From Acanthococcus lagerstroemiae (lineage: Eukaryota; Arthropoda; Insecta; Hemiptera; Eriococcidae), in contig CM063109.1 in the NCBI GenBank assembly GCA_031841125.1, positions 9,710,321-9,774,320 on the forward strand: DNA of 64,000 nt. Reading direction: 5' to 3'. The notes beneath the pieces were generated by a model. It saw nothing but the letters and a program-made list of their open reading frames with translations, searched no databases and had not been told where the DNA came from. Below, piece after piece: positions 35,186 through 48,900 of the stretch. Each line of letters begins with the position of its first letter. Position 1 is the first letter of the stretch. A program made the position numbers and the translations under genes.

Positions 35186-36572
35186 GGAATGAAGTGAATG
35201 CCAACCATTTTTAAAGTCAAACTGCAGAAGACGGATAACGAGACAGAATCTAAGTCAGAAACACGTTTACCGAAGTGTGTAAACAATAATAAACAAACTA
35301 CTACTGTTGAGGAACACAATTTCATGCGAAGCCTGGCCGACAGAAAATCGCAATGCCCTTTTTGCTTATATTTTCGAATTTGCATACTTAGAGCGGTTCT
35401 GTCGCAATCATTACTCCGCATTCAAATTTCTGAGCCCCGAAAACCATGGACATGAATATCTTTTTGTGTTACTCCAAAAGGAGAAGATTTTCTCCTGGTC
35501 GTCGTCACTGCATTAATGGAAGCATTTTTATTGGCCAAATCTTGGGCTTATGTCGAGTTTGGCTCTTACTCGATATCCGCCTTCAGTTGTTACCTTCGAC
35601 CATATATACTTGCATGGACTGCCAATACTGATAAAAATTTGAAGCCACACATAGCACTTTGCCGCTATTCAAAAAACGTACCTTCATTGCATCCTCCAGT
35701 CTTATGTAAAATAATTATAACATTTTCGGTAAAACTTACGGTACGGTCATTAAATTTTACAGAATTCTGCGCGCGAACTACTGTTATGAATGTAAATTCG
35801 TGTTATACTTTTCTGATCACTACATTATCACGAAAACATACGAAGGTACGTTTTGTAAAAAGTTGGTACTGACTACTGTCAGTCCATGTAACTATGTATG
35901 GTCGAAAGTTATTACCAGACAATTGAAGCCGTATAGAATAAAGTTAATGGTACAGTAAATTTCAAAATCGAGGTCACGTTATCCCTTAAGAGGATATGTC
36001 CAAATTAAATTCAGTATTACAACCAATTTTAACACCATGTTAACATTATAAGATAAGCTGATAGCTTAACATTGCCACATTCTCAATCCCATTTCCTGCC
36101 ACTCACATTATCCACTGTAGCTCGGGGCCATACACGTCGTGTGCGGTAATACGTATGTGCTCAGGGCCAAAAAAGAGACACAGCTCAGGATTCAGTTTCC
36201 ACAGGACTAAAGTCAGTCTGAGCCCACTCTAAAGGATGACACCTGCTAGGTTAAAACGTTCCTATTTCTTACTACTCAAAACGTACATCCGGCTAGCAAT
36301 TCCGCATTCCATCAACTTCAACGCATACATCGGGCCGGACAATCCCTTTTCACACTACTTCAGGGCCCACATCGAGGCTCAACTCCCACCAGCAAGCTAG
36401 ACTGAGAGCCACGAGAACACAAATCGCGTACTTACCGAGTATTTACACAATGTACATTATGTACCCGACTTAAAGAGCCATAATCTTAAAGGAACTTGAT
36501 CATCATAAAGGTTAGAAGATTCTTCGTGATTCTAATGAAGTTATGAAAACCCTTGAACCATCTAAAAGTCTT
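35186..36572. other. 3' flank of ARIP4 and intergenic sequence
   Basis: No second gene is visible. Downstream of the ARIP4 stop (minus strand) no AATAAA lies close by. The first candidate on the minus strand is at 35527-35532, which would imply a 3' UTR of about 1 kb. Confidence 0.4.
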
Positions 36573-36997
36573 CTATAATCTTTCACTAGACTGAAGGAAT
36601 CTTGCTTGCGCGTTCGCCATCCGCTGCTGAGATTCCATCCTTTTCTTATTGGCCACGCTTATGGTGACCGCCGAGTTGGGTCCGAAAAACTGTTTTCCGC
36701 TACCACCGCTAGCAGAAGAGGTGGCCGACGGTGGTAACTGTGGAGCTGGACGCTGGACGTGCAGAGGAGGATGATGATTCGGATTCGATGGACGACCTGG
36801 CTGCGGCCGTGATAACGGGAATGAACGCATGATCGGTTGGGATGGACGGCCGGCAGCGGCAGACGACGGATGCGGCTGTCGCAACATACCGTGCGGCAGC
36901 GGTGGCGCCAGTCCGGGTCCCGCGTGCGAGTGCATATTCGGACCGCCCATGTTTGGTCGCATGTGACCGCGGTTGCGTATAGGAGACACTGTAACAT
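36573..36997 (-). CDS. RAD54L2: ARIP4 exon 20: C-terminal Pro/His/Gly-rich region and stop
   Basis: Acceptor gattacag before 36997. It encodes [19 protein letters not shown], many Pro/Ser/His runs, then [19 protein letters not shown] and ends QSSERL with a stop at 36573. Low complexity, as in the C-terminus of other ARIP4 proteins. Confidence 0.88.
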
Positions 36998-39900
36998 CTG
37001 TAATCAATCAATATCCTTTATTGAGAACATTGTTTACGTTGTGATCTAGTTATAGGACTCACGCCCCTCACGGCCCAGAGAGAGCAAAGGATTCCTGTAG
37101 GCGCTCCCATTCTTGTTTATGGATATTCTTTGAAAATTTTGACTATCGAGGAATCTATTTATATCATCCGCCCATCTTGTTTTTTGGTGTCCCCGGTTTC
37201 TTTTGTGTTCGAAAGGTTGCCAAAAGGTTGTAGAATAATTATGTCCTTCTTTCATCTTATAATCTTGAAATGTGCCCTGCCCATCACCACTTCAGCCTTC
37301 TTATTGTTCTCACTCCATCTTGATTATTTCTCAATTTCTTTTTGATAAATTTTAGTTTTGTATGATCCTTTCTTTTGATACCCAAAATTGATCGTTCCAT
37401 TGCGTTCTGTGTAGTTTTTATGAACATCTGTAATACGGTAGCGCTATTCAGTTCGAGTGGAATGGGAGAGGGGAAAAGGCACTAGCACACATTATTTCCT
37501 TCATACGTGAAGCTTGTAAGTACATTTTTTGAAAAGAATGACCTAACGGCATTTCCTTATACGAGTGACTGCATCGAACTTGAAGCTAGATTGGAGCATC
37601 TCGTGATAGACGAATGTTTACCAATTCAAATCACTTACCTCTCCTACTGCTGAGCGCTGCCAACGTACGATCAACCGGAGGCCTAGGCATTCTATTCATT
37701 CTGCCCATTCCGTCTACACCAGGGCCCAGGCCCATCGAACTGTTGCGAGGCGCCATTCCCATCGGCTTACCGTTTCCAGGGCCGTCGATACCGGTCTTGA
37801 GAGCCGTTTTTATAGCGATAATCTTGCCATTTTCCAGCTGCATGTAAATGCCTTTGTGACTCTTCAGCACCATCACTTTCTGACCGGCTTTCAAGACGAC
37901 GGATGAGCGTGTATCTGTAGTGCTGGTCGGTATGACCACGTCTGAAACAGAGAGAGAGAGAGACAGAGATAGAGCCATTCGCGGGTGAATTTTCGAAGTC
38001 AACCATTCCAGCGATTCGGCGACGACACAAAATGATACGTACCTAAGGGCAGCGTCATTTCCTGCGCGCTCATGCCTTGCTTCTGCCACACCTCGGCCGG
38101 TATCCACCGTCGCACCGGTGGTTCCCGAGGGTGATCGGCAACCATCGGGCGAACGCTGGCCATAGGCTTGCCCAATCTACGAATTAACAATGGACGAGTC
38201 AAAACAGATCAAGTATAGAAATTCGAGCATTCTCTCAGCAAACGAGCGGATGATAGAGGCCTTACAGAGTATGATCGTCGACCTACCTGCTCTGCATTAC
38301 ATGTGGATTATTGTACAGTCCATAGGATGGCTTCAGAGTCGCTTGCTTCTCTAGTTCGTAACCCCGTTTCGCCATTCGTTTTTCCGCTTGCGACAGTTTA
38401 TTGTCTTTGCGATCGACTAGTAATGATTCGTGTTGGAATGGTTCCTATGTACACGAAATGGTAACAGAGTAGAGAATCGAAAATGTGCACAATGAGGAAG
38501 TAAAAATACAACTCCCCAGGCATAATGTTCACGGAAGAAAGAAACGCTGAGCTTATCATTTTCGATAAATCAACAATATTCGGTATCGTACGACTTCATT
38601 TTATCTGTTGAAAAAGCAACATCTAAGGGGACGCTTGCTTTTCACTATTTGGAAAAACTGAAACAGGGACACTTTTCTTCGTTTGTTGACCTGAGCAACT
38701 GGTAAATGTATTTCCCTTCCTCTTCAATTCTATACCTCTACACCAAACAATCACGTTGCTTCAAGCCTCTGAAAGGTAGGCGTAGGTATGCTTGAAAGAA
38801 ATATCTAAAGTGTGCTCAGAGACTAATCATTCAAAATCGCCCCTCCCCTCTTTAGTCTTCTTTTTTTCGATTCCTACAGACACTTCCAAATTTGTTTCAG
38901 TCCGTTTTAGCGAATAGGTTGAGGGCCCTTTCCAGCTGACAGACTTTTCTGAAACTGTTTAAATCTATTTAAAACTCTATAAGACTCTTCCAAACTCATC
39001 CAAGGTTCCATACAACTCCTCAAGACAGGTTCCAAAATTTTCTAACTTTTTTCATGGACTTCAGGACACGTTTAGTACTCACTGAGACTCTTCAAGAGTG
39101 ATCTAGGCTTCTTTAAGACTTTTTAATGTTCTTCCAGATTCTTCGTGTTTAAAATACTTCAAGGTTTGTTTAACACTCTTCAAGACACGACTAATTAGCT
39201 GAGAATGCTTCAAGGCGTTTCCAGACTAGTCCAAAACTTTTTAAGGCTTTCTGTGTCGATACGTCTAGGCGGCCAAATAAGATTAGGTTTATGGTTTGGT
39301 TACATTGCGCTCAAATTTCGCGAGCGGACTCTGCAGAGCTCTAGAAACTTTTCGATAGCACTCGTTGAGTACAACGAGTGCCCATTGAATACGACCCCGA
39401 ATACGAGTTAAGTACAATAAAATAACATCTCTAGTACCTTGGATAAAAATGCACCGTGCTCCCGGATCACCTTTTGGATGACCACGTCGTTGTATCTCTC
39501 CACGTATGGACTCAAGTCTTTCTTGGCTTCGGACACATCCTCATTATCCCAGCACAGGTTGGACACGTCCTTTATGGTCAAATGGGCATCCGGATTACAC
39601 TCATCCACGATTCGGTCGGACATACCTTGTTTATTGATTTGCCGGTCGTAGATCTTCTTCTCCAAACAGTGGTCGGTTACGAAACGGTACACGTAACAGG
39701 ATTTCTGTTGGCCGTACCTGAGAACGAATTTATATCGACGTTAACACTGATATGCAGATAATGGATAATGATCGGGGAGAGATATTTCAATGATTTGGGA
39801 TGGTCAAGTACGAGTATGTCGATATACCTGTAGACACGACACACAGCCTGAGTATCGTGACACGGGTTCCACGACGCATCGAACACGACTACTCGGTTCG

Positions 39901-42900
39901 CGCCGACTAGATTAATGCCCAAAGATCCGGCTCTAGTTGATACCAAGAACAGGTGGACGTTTGGATTACTGTTGAACTCGTTTATGAGTTTCTCACGCTC
40001 CAGAGCGGATGTGCTGCCATCGAGGCCTGTAAACAAAACCGAGATTATTAGTAAAGTGAAGTGCAACAACAAACTGAAGAACTTCGCGAAGGGCAGATGA
40101 ATCTGCTAGGGACAACTCTCACATTTATCTTCTTTTTTTGGGCCCTCACTTTTGTAACCTCAATTTTCGAAGAAAGGTCAAAGCCTTACCAAAATGGATC
40201 CACGATATTTATAGCCCCCCTTTTCACGGCCTCTAAAATGAATATCAAAAAATGCAAGTTCAGCAATTCACTAACCTTCATAAAGGGTGTACAGGCGGCA
40301 TTCTGGCACCTCTAAAAAGCCTAACACCAATATCACAAAATCACGAGACTGGCCCCGAAGAACACTACCTCCCCTCGTATTTCTCAATTCAAAATTAAAC
40401 TACAGCACAAAATGTTCCCGAAATGAATACTCACGAAAGTAACTTTTATTGCGAGCCCATTTTTCTTCGGTATTCGGGATGTCCATCAGATGCAGAAAGT
40501 CCTCGATCAAGTCTAGCGTGAATAGAGATTGGCTGAACAGCAGCAACCGGTCGCCCAGACGAATGATCTCGTCGAGCATACAGAAGAACACTACCGTCTT
40601 CGCCGACGCTTCAATCTTACCAGGTTCGTAGTCTTTAAAGAATTCATTCGTCTGTAATCGTAAAACAAACAGCATTGCAAATACACTCGATGAAACGACG
40701 ATAGGCTGCCGAAGAACTCTTTCGTTAGAATAATGAGAAGTCCGTCTCAGTATCAGTCGCAGAATTCATTTCGAAAGAGGTAAATTATACTGGAGGCTCT
40801 GCAGCCTAACTCTCTAGCCCCCTAGCTAAAAGCTACAAACCTAGCTGCTTGTCTATTATGACCGACGCAAGAGGGGAGGGGCTATGATACCCTTCCCATT
40901 CGGCAAATTCCTACATTCCTTCAGTTTGGAACTAAAATTTTATAACATTTCAGCCGTCATTCATCAAAAATTCGGGAAAGACAAGAAATTTTGAGACCCA
41001 GTCGGGAAAATAAATAAAAACGTAAAGTTTTTTAATTTGACTTCATTATTACTTCTTTATACTGGTCAACTTGAAACTCATCGTAACGCTCAAGTCGGGA
41101 TTTTTAGGTTTTACAGGTTTTACACCCCCTTCCCCACCACTCCGCAGAACATGTTCTTCGCCCCTGTCCAGCCAGCTATCTGCCTAGAGATGTTTTTGTG
41201 TTTTGTCTACTTGAATGCGTATCCGGCGATATATAGAAAAATTTTAGTTCCAGAAGCATGAATCTTGGATGTTTTTTGGGGATGGGAGAGGAGAGCTGAA
41301 ATCCTCCCTGCCTAGCGGTCAACCTGTTAATCTATCCATCCGTTCCTTAACGTAGCTGGCTGGCCGAATAACTGATGGTCTGTTTCTCTGTCCTGGGAAC
41401 TACTATCGCAAGGTCTTCCTGTAATCCGAATGCTAATTGCATATACTGAAAAATACCTTGCATTTTTGAGACTGAGCAACTTTTGAAGTTGAGGGATCGG
41501 GGTTTACAATAACTTCTACATGGGAAGCAGATCTTTCATTCTATTTATCTGTCCTTATTTGCCAGTATTTGTACGCATTTGTTTACGTTTAGGTTGACCT
41601 GAAATCACTGGCGCAAATAAGGGGGACATAACCTCCTTTCTCAAGTTAGCTGGCAATCCCTCTCTCAGAAAATGAGAAATTTTCGCCCTCATCCCTCTCG
41701 AAAAACTATTTGCGCTCATTCTTCGGAACCTACTACTCGGTATCCATATTGTATTTCTAGATATTATTTGTCTACTCCTCCTTTTCCCCTACCCCGCTAG
41801 GTAAGGCCAAAATAATAATAAAAATGGAGTCAGCGACGCTAAAATCCTATTATTCGGTATTCACACTGTAATTCTCGGTAGTTTCCATTTTGACCCTTTT
41901 TCCAACCGTAGGTGTCCCTATTATAACACCAACGCAAAAATAATACAAAAAAAGTAATTAGCGACCTTAATAACTTACTATTCGATATCCATATTTTACT
42001 TTATGACTATTTTATTTCTCAACCCCCGCCTCTGAAACCACAACTTTCAACTCTAAGTCAAATCAGTAAGACGAATATATCTGCAACTTCAACCCCCCCC
42101 CCCCAAGTTGACATGTCGATTTCATTTTTTTATCCTCGTAGGAAGAGCAAAAGTATAATAAATACAACTCGTTCTAATGCTAGCAAAGCACAAAAAAAGA
42201 ACTCATTCAAGTGGTACTGGGAAGGGGGAGCAAGGACAGTGAAAAAATTCCCAGGGGTGAAAAGCTGTGGTGGTCAGGAAATAATTTCAGACAAATCTAG
42301 CATACTTACTATTAACTGTACTCTGTGGAATGAAGACCCCCCCACCCACCTATGACGTTTCACACCATAAGGCTAGCGTTCAAGTGTTGCACTGTATTGA
42401 TTCACTTTAAACCCCCTCCCCCACTTTTTCCGAGATTTCCCAGAGAGATATAAAGAGAGCAGAGACCATTTTCATTTAAAACGTAACGAAGATTAATTTT
42501 CCATTTTACACGTTTACACTACAATTTACAGTTGAAGAGTTACAGAGGAAAAACTGGGGAGGGACATATATTTCTTAGGGTCTCAATTAAAGACGTGCCA
42601 AGTGGCATCGTTTCATCAAAGAATACAGGGTACATTCAACTATGATCCCAACTACTACACCTTGAGGCTACAGATGTACCTTACAATCGCGAGGTCCAGA
42701 TCTTAGGTAGAGGAGAGGGGGGGGAGACAGAGTGGAGAGAGAGCGAGATTATCATCACCAGTTAGTTCAAGAAACAATTTCGACTCACCCATTCGTAAGG
42801 TATTCCCGGCTCCGTATCTTTGCCTCCTTTCGTCGCCGGCATCTCTGGCGCCGGCATCCTGGCCTCGGCGTCTGAATCGTCTTTAGCCGCTTCCTTCGCC

Positions 42901-45900
42901 AACGCGTCTGCCCTACACATATCCATCGACTTAGCCAGCGACGCAAACGCGGTCGATTCTCGCGGCATGTTGGTCGGCTGCAACTGCTGCGCTTCTTCCG
43001 GATTCTCGCTCTTCGCCTGCGGATAGTTCGATTTCGCCATACCCATCATCGGATTCCGGCGCACCGGTTGGGGCCTCTTCTCCATCTTCGGCGTCTTTGG
43101 AATCGTTTTGCTGGTCGGTTGCCCGCCACCGGCGCGAACGACGTCTACTTTGCCGGCAGTCGCCGGCGGATAAAAGTCTCTCGTCTCGGAGTTCGGCTTC
43201 TTCGGCTCGTTAACGCTGATCAGACTCACGTTCTGGTTGGCTCCAAATCGACTCAAAAGATTATCTTTGGTCGACGCCTCCTGGATGGCAGTTTTCGCAC
43301 TGCCGTAGCCAGCCGTCGGCTGGGCGTAGTTTTGGTCGTTCGCTTTCAGTTCACCTTGGTAAGCCGCCGGCTGCACACGACTAGGTTCAGTCCCAGGCGA
43401 CTCTTTCTTCATAGTCGGCCGGGCCTGAGTTTTGTTCATCTGATTGCCTGCAGCTGATGCGTAGTTGAAATTCTGCTGGTTCTCGGCGCCGTACGTGTCC
43501 CAGTTAGCCTGTGAATTCGACTGACTCGCGGGGGCACCGGCGATGCCGCGACTTTCTTCGCCGTAGCCGTACGATCGGTTGGACACGTTGCCGCCGTCCA
43601 GACTGCGAGTTGCATTGGCGGCGAAACTCGGATTTGTGTTGAATACGTCGATCGAGGGTAACCGGGCCTGCGGCTGTTGCTGTCCTTTCGAAAACGGAGG
43701 GAAACCGGCGTCGCCACCGGCTGCTTGAGTGTGAGACGGACTGGCCGCCAGCACGTTCGGTTTTTCCAAGTTGGCTGTCGTCGCTTCGGCTTTCTTGTTG
43801 TCAACCACCTTCAAGGTGATTTGACCGCGGCGTGCTAGTCCTTGGATACTCTGACTGACATCTTTCTCCACAGCCGCTGCTGGAGGCGGCCGCGTTACCT
43901 GCTCCAACTGGCCGGCGCTTGTCTTCGGAAACGTGTGTTTATCGACCGCGTCTGTCGCCTGAAACGGCAAGCCGCTCGGGTCTATGAAGCTGTCCGGTTG
44001 GTTGCCCAGGTTAGGCTGCACGTTGATCGGCACGCCTCCGGCGCCGACATCGTTATGATGCATATCCAGTGAGTCATCACCCTCCAACAAGCCCATGAAG
44101 CTGGTATGGCCAGACATCTGCAGGTCACTGAGATAATTAAAGCTGTCCAAGTAGAGGTTCTGTTCGCTCGGGTTCTGCGAGAAACCAGTGGCCGGCTGTG
44201 TCGGATTGAAGATCTCGTTGCTTTGGATCTCGTTCAGCAGGTTTCTGGAGGCGCGAACGCCGCCTAACAAGCTGGGAGCGTCGTTCGGCATGATGGGCTG
44301 ACTTGGTGGTTGCGCTTCGTTATACATGAAGCCGGGGTCGACGAACCCGCTCGGTTCTCCGGTACCCGGATTCCAAAGTTCCTCGTTCCGGATGTTCTCC
44401 AGGAAAGTCGGATTCATCTGGTTTGAGTAGGCGGCGCCGCCACTCACGCTAAGGTCAGTACCGCCGGCCAACATGTGAGTATTTTGTGCGTTAGCGGTCG
44501 GGAAATGCTGGTCGTCGGCTTTCATGGGCGCACCGCCCGGCAATCCCGGCTTGAACTTGGCCGCGTCTGCGGCGGCGGAGGCAACATTGCGAGCGCCGGC
44601 ACCACGTTTGGATCGACCAGCGCCAGATGGTCGCGGCGTTCCGGCAGTTCGTGCTCGCGACTGCGACAATGGTGGCCTGCCCGGCCGTTTGCCGCGAGGC
44701 GGTTGCGCTGCAAATGGTGGCGTGGCCGAGTTGAACGGAGTCATACCAGGGCCGCTATTTGGTAACCGGCCGGCGTTGTGGAATGAGCCTCGGCCAGCGG
44801 GGTTAAACTGCGACAAGTTGGGTTTTATGTCGCTAGTCATGTGGCCCAGGTCCATAGTATCGTTGGTGGAATGCTGGTAGTTCAGATCGTCACTAAACAC
44901 ATTCTCTGTGCTGTTTATGTCGGACAACATGTTCGAGCCTAGCATGCCGGTGGCCTCGTTCATGTTGAAGTGTTGCAGGTTGTCGACCTCCTGCGACTTG
45001 GTTGGAAAGTCAGCGGTGTTGCTGCTGTACGACATTGGCTGGTTCATGTCGAAGGCGTAATTTTGGTTGTTGTAGTTGCCCGGGGCGAAAGAGGATTCGC
45101 TTTGGGCGTTGTACTCGTTGGTCGAGTACGACGAACTGCTCTGCGACGAAGGCTGGTAGTAGTCGTCGGTGGACGAAGTGGAAGAGTTGTAAAAATTGTT
45201 ACCACCCTCATTGTTGCCCTGTTGCCAGTAGTTGTTCTGCGGGTAGTCGGACTGGTAATAGTTGCCTTCGTTGAAGTTTTGCTGGTAGTTAACATTGCCG
45301 TATTCGGTGTTGTTGGTCACAGGCGGAACGTTGTACTCTTGGTTGCCGAACTGGTTATTGAAATTCTGGCCCGAGTTGGCGGTTTGGTTGGGATAGCTCA
45401 GGTTGGCATCATCGCCGCCGGATTGGTTGAAGTTGGAAAACTGATTATTGTTGTACATATTGAACGGCGGGATTGGTTGGTTATTCGTGGTTGTGATCGC
45501 TTCCTCCGGAGGAAGCGGTTTCGGATTGTTGGCCGTATTCGGAGGAACAGCGGCGATCGAGGGTGGTTTGTTGATCGGTTGTGGTGTGTTGGTGCGAGCA
45601 TTCTGAAAAAGATTCGAATTCGGCTAATTAGGCAATCGGCAAGTTAGATAGAATAAGTCGACATGTTCGGAGTAACTGACAAAATTATCAACTAATAGTC
45701 AGATAACCTCCCGTCGTTTTTCGGAGGAAGGCCAGCTTTTTGCAAATCGAGACTAAATCCTATGGCACTTAAGAACTTAGGGTTTAACTTATATCAACAC
45801 TCAGTTTAACAACCATCAAGCCTCGAATGTTGGTGACTACATCAAGTATTTGGCTCTGTTTTCAATCCAGGCCGTAATGCCGGAGTTCTAAAAAAGAGTA

Positions 45901-48900
45901 AAAGTAAAATCAAAAACAGACCTAGAGACTGAAGTGGCTCTGTGGCGTAGCGGTAAAAACTCGGCTTCATAACCCGAAGGCACCGGGTTCGATTCCCATC
46001 GCCGGCATCGTTATCAGTAATGCAAGGAAGAACTCGTCACACATTCTAACACCGCATTCTGATAACGTACACAAAGTCACAACCACTTACAGCAGAGGCT
46101 CCCGAGAAGTGTGTAATCGGTCGCCAGTATCTGAAAGCTGTAAATGAGTAAGGCGCTACCTGCCGGTGCACGTTGAACTCACCGTCATAAACCACGGGAC
46201 TAGTGATACGGGTATTCGACAGGAAGATAGCGCAGTTGACCTAGGCCGATGAGAGAAGAGAGCTAAGGCAGCCCTGGAAGGCTCCCCGATGTCCCTGAGG
46301 TAATGCTCGAAGGGGCGGTTCCAGGGCTTGGGTGAGAGCAAATGAAGAGAGAGACCTAGAGACTGTTCAAAACCATTACTAACATCTGTAATCTATTTCA
46401 TGAATGTTTGACCATAAATATTTGCAATCTCGGGAACCTAAATTTTCAATTTCAGTTAAACTGATTTTAAAAATGAGATGGGTAATCACCTAAATCTAAG
46501 AAGTAATGTTTAAGTACCATTTTTTTTCCTTCTACGGATTTCGTGTACCTTCCGGTGCCCGGTGCATCAATATTAGGTCTAAATTAACTCTCAAGCTGTA
46601 CGCATATTTCATAATATACGTTACCCTGGCCCCAAGCTTTCAAAATCAAATTCTGGAACTGTGAATACCCAACAATCGATATTTTAATGTAATTTTCTGT
46701 ACTTTCAAGAACTCAAAAACATATACCATACAACACCGTACAGGTTTTACCAAAACCACTGAAGCATACAAGGAAAACTCATTTCATAAGAGAGACATCT
46801 CAGGAATGGAGACAAGAGGTCATAAAAATCGACTGCATGTAAAATTCAATCCGTTCAGTTCGTGAAAATTTGTGAAATGGAAGGGGAAAAAACATTAAAT
46901 ACTTTCCTCTTCAGAAGGCACAGTGATTTGTAATGTCGTTCTGTCCCCTTCCATATTTAACACTTCCGGGGCAAATGCGGAACAAGTATAACGAATCAGT
47001 TTTATGACGACCTTGGTTTAAAACAATTTTGTGTCGACATGTATCGTACGTCCTCAAGAACTACTGTATACTGCATAATTAATTACTTTGCGAGCTAATT
47101 TCGCTTCTTTGCTCTGAGATCCTTTGGTTGTGCGATTTCGACTACGTTTACTGGCCGATTGGTGCGGTGGCGTCGACGCTGTCATAGGCGTATTAGGACC
47201 TGAAACAGGAGTGCCCATACTGGGCGCCGTCTCTTCTAGATCCAAATCGATATCTTCTTCACCGGCTCGTTTTTTCAAAAAATTGTATAATATATCAGGA
47301 TGGTTCCAAATCTGCAACCGAAAATAAAGTCAGCTATTGTTGAGAGCCCTCGACGACTAAAATAGAATGAGTACAATAGGAAATGTTTTTTCGTGCATTC
47401 CGGTATTCACTTTCACTTCACACGTATTTTACGACTGATAAGACTATTTTACTCTAATCTAATAAACGCTCAATACTAACATACTTTTTTTTTCATTAAA
47501 AAAATCATCTCAGTCCTGTTAATTTCATCGTCCAAGTATTTTTGCACGAAACTTTGTATTCTCACCGGTCACCGTGTTCATTCGTATTCCCTTCACCAAG
47601 CTCTTCTCATATTACTTCACCCAGGTGAAATTCACGGTACACAGCCTAAACCCATCATGAAAACTATTGACAACTTACTTTACAGCACACAGCAAACGCC
47701 TTCAGTGGATTAGGAACTGCTTTGGTGCGAACGACCTCGTTCATGAACGTGTTGTACAGTTCGCGCTGGAAAGATGTCAGGCGCAGTAGCAACACAAATT
47801 CATATTTACTGGGTAGCGTTTGTTGCAGCACCGAATGACTCCGTCTGCAAAAATTTTCGTAAGACAATGACATCTCCGCGTCAGTGGTATCGTACGAGTT
47901 TGTTTCTTTAGACTTACCTCTGAACGAAACCTTCTAGTAGTGAGTGCAGAACGTGAGAGCGATATCGCATCAATTTTACGTCTTGGGGCGTACTGTCGAT
48001 ACACTGTCCGTTTTGTATCGGTCTTTCGAACATATTAGAGAATTCGGTTTTCGTGCCCAAGTAATTCGGCCGAACGAAATCCACCATACACCTGCGGACA
48101 AAGTGCACAGCAAAATGTACCTCGAATTACGTACGTCGATGGTAAGAGAGGTATCGATTTAATTACACGGCTGAACTGACCAGTACTCGAGAAGATTATT
48201 TTGTAAAGGGTAGCCGGTCAAGACCACTCGTCGTTTGCTTCTGATTTGCTTCAAAGCTTGTGATATGGACGCGTGACTGTTCTTAATTCTATGCCCTTCG
48301 TCGCAGATCACCAAATCGGGTCCGGGTTTGACCAGGGCGTTGTATATAGCTATAAATTATTCATGTTTCAATTACAGTCGAGCAGAAATAGTGTGAAAAG
48401 TTGCAAGTTTTAAAGAAGAAAAACAGAATGACAGAATCACAAAAAAAGAAGAAGAAAAGACGAACTGGATACATGCAGAGGTGGAGGGCGGACATCACTC
48501 AGACAGCCTAACCGGAGATAAGCAAAACTCATCAACTGATTAGTAAGCAGTTAAGTTAGCTCTGAGTTAACTCTTGAAACGAACTGAGTTCCATCTGTTT
48601 TTGTTATAATGAACTGATGAGTGAACTTCGAGTTACACTTCAAGTTCTTCTAAATAAGTTTATGGGTTTACCCCGAAGTCGATGAGTCAACTTAGTGAGT
48701 TGATAACTCATCAACTAATCTCATGCATTGATACCGCATCAGCGCATTCAGTGAGCTGATACTCATTAATGCGCTAATTCAACTCTACCCGTAAAGGAGT
48801 TTAGTCAATTTCTACGTATGCTAAAGGATTAACTTATTTCAAAATGAGTTTGGCCCACCACTGAAAGAAGACATACAGATAGCGGCACACAAAGTTACAC

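Noticed and set aside
36837..37049. Plus-strand open frame over ARIP4 exon 20
   Set aside because: Shadow of the coding exon; the minus-strand frame matches ARIP4 phase and position.
44970..45647. 225-codon open frame on the plus strand
   Set aside because: It is the antisense shadow of the Asn/Gln-rich ARIP4 exon 13. Val/Arg/Leu richness follows from reading that codon bias backwards.
45934..46005. Apparent tRNA with a CAT anticodon
   Set aside because: Box A and B are present, but the acceptor and T stems do not pair, and the sequence is the head of a SINE with flanking target-site duplications.
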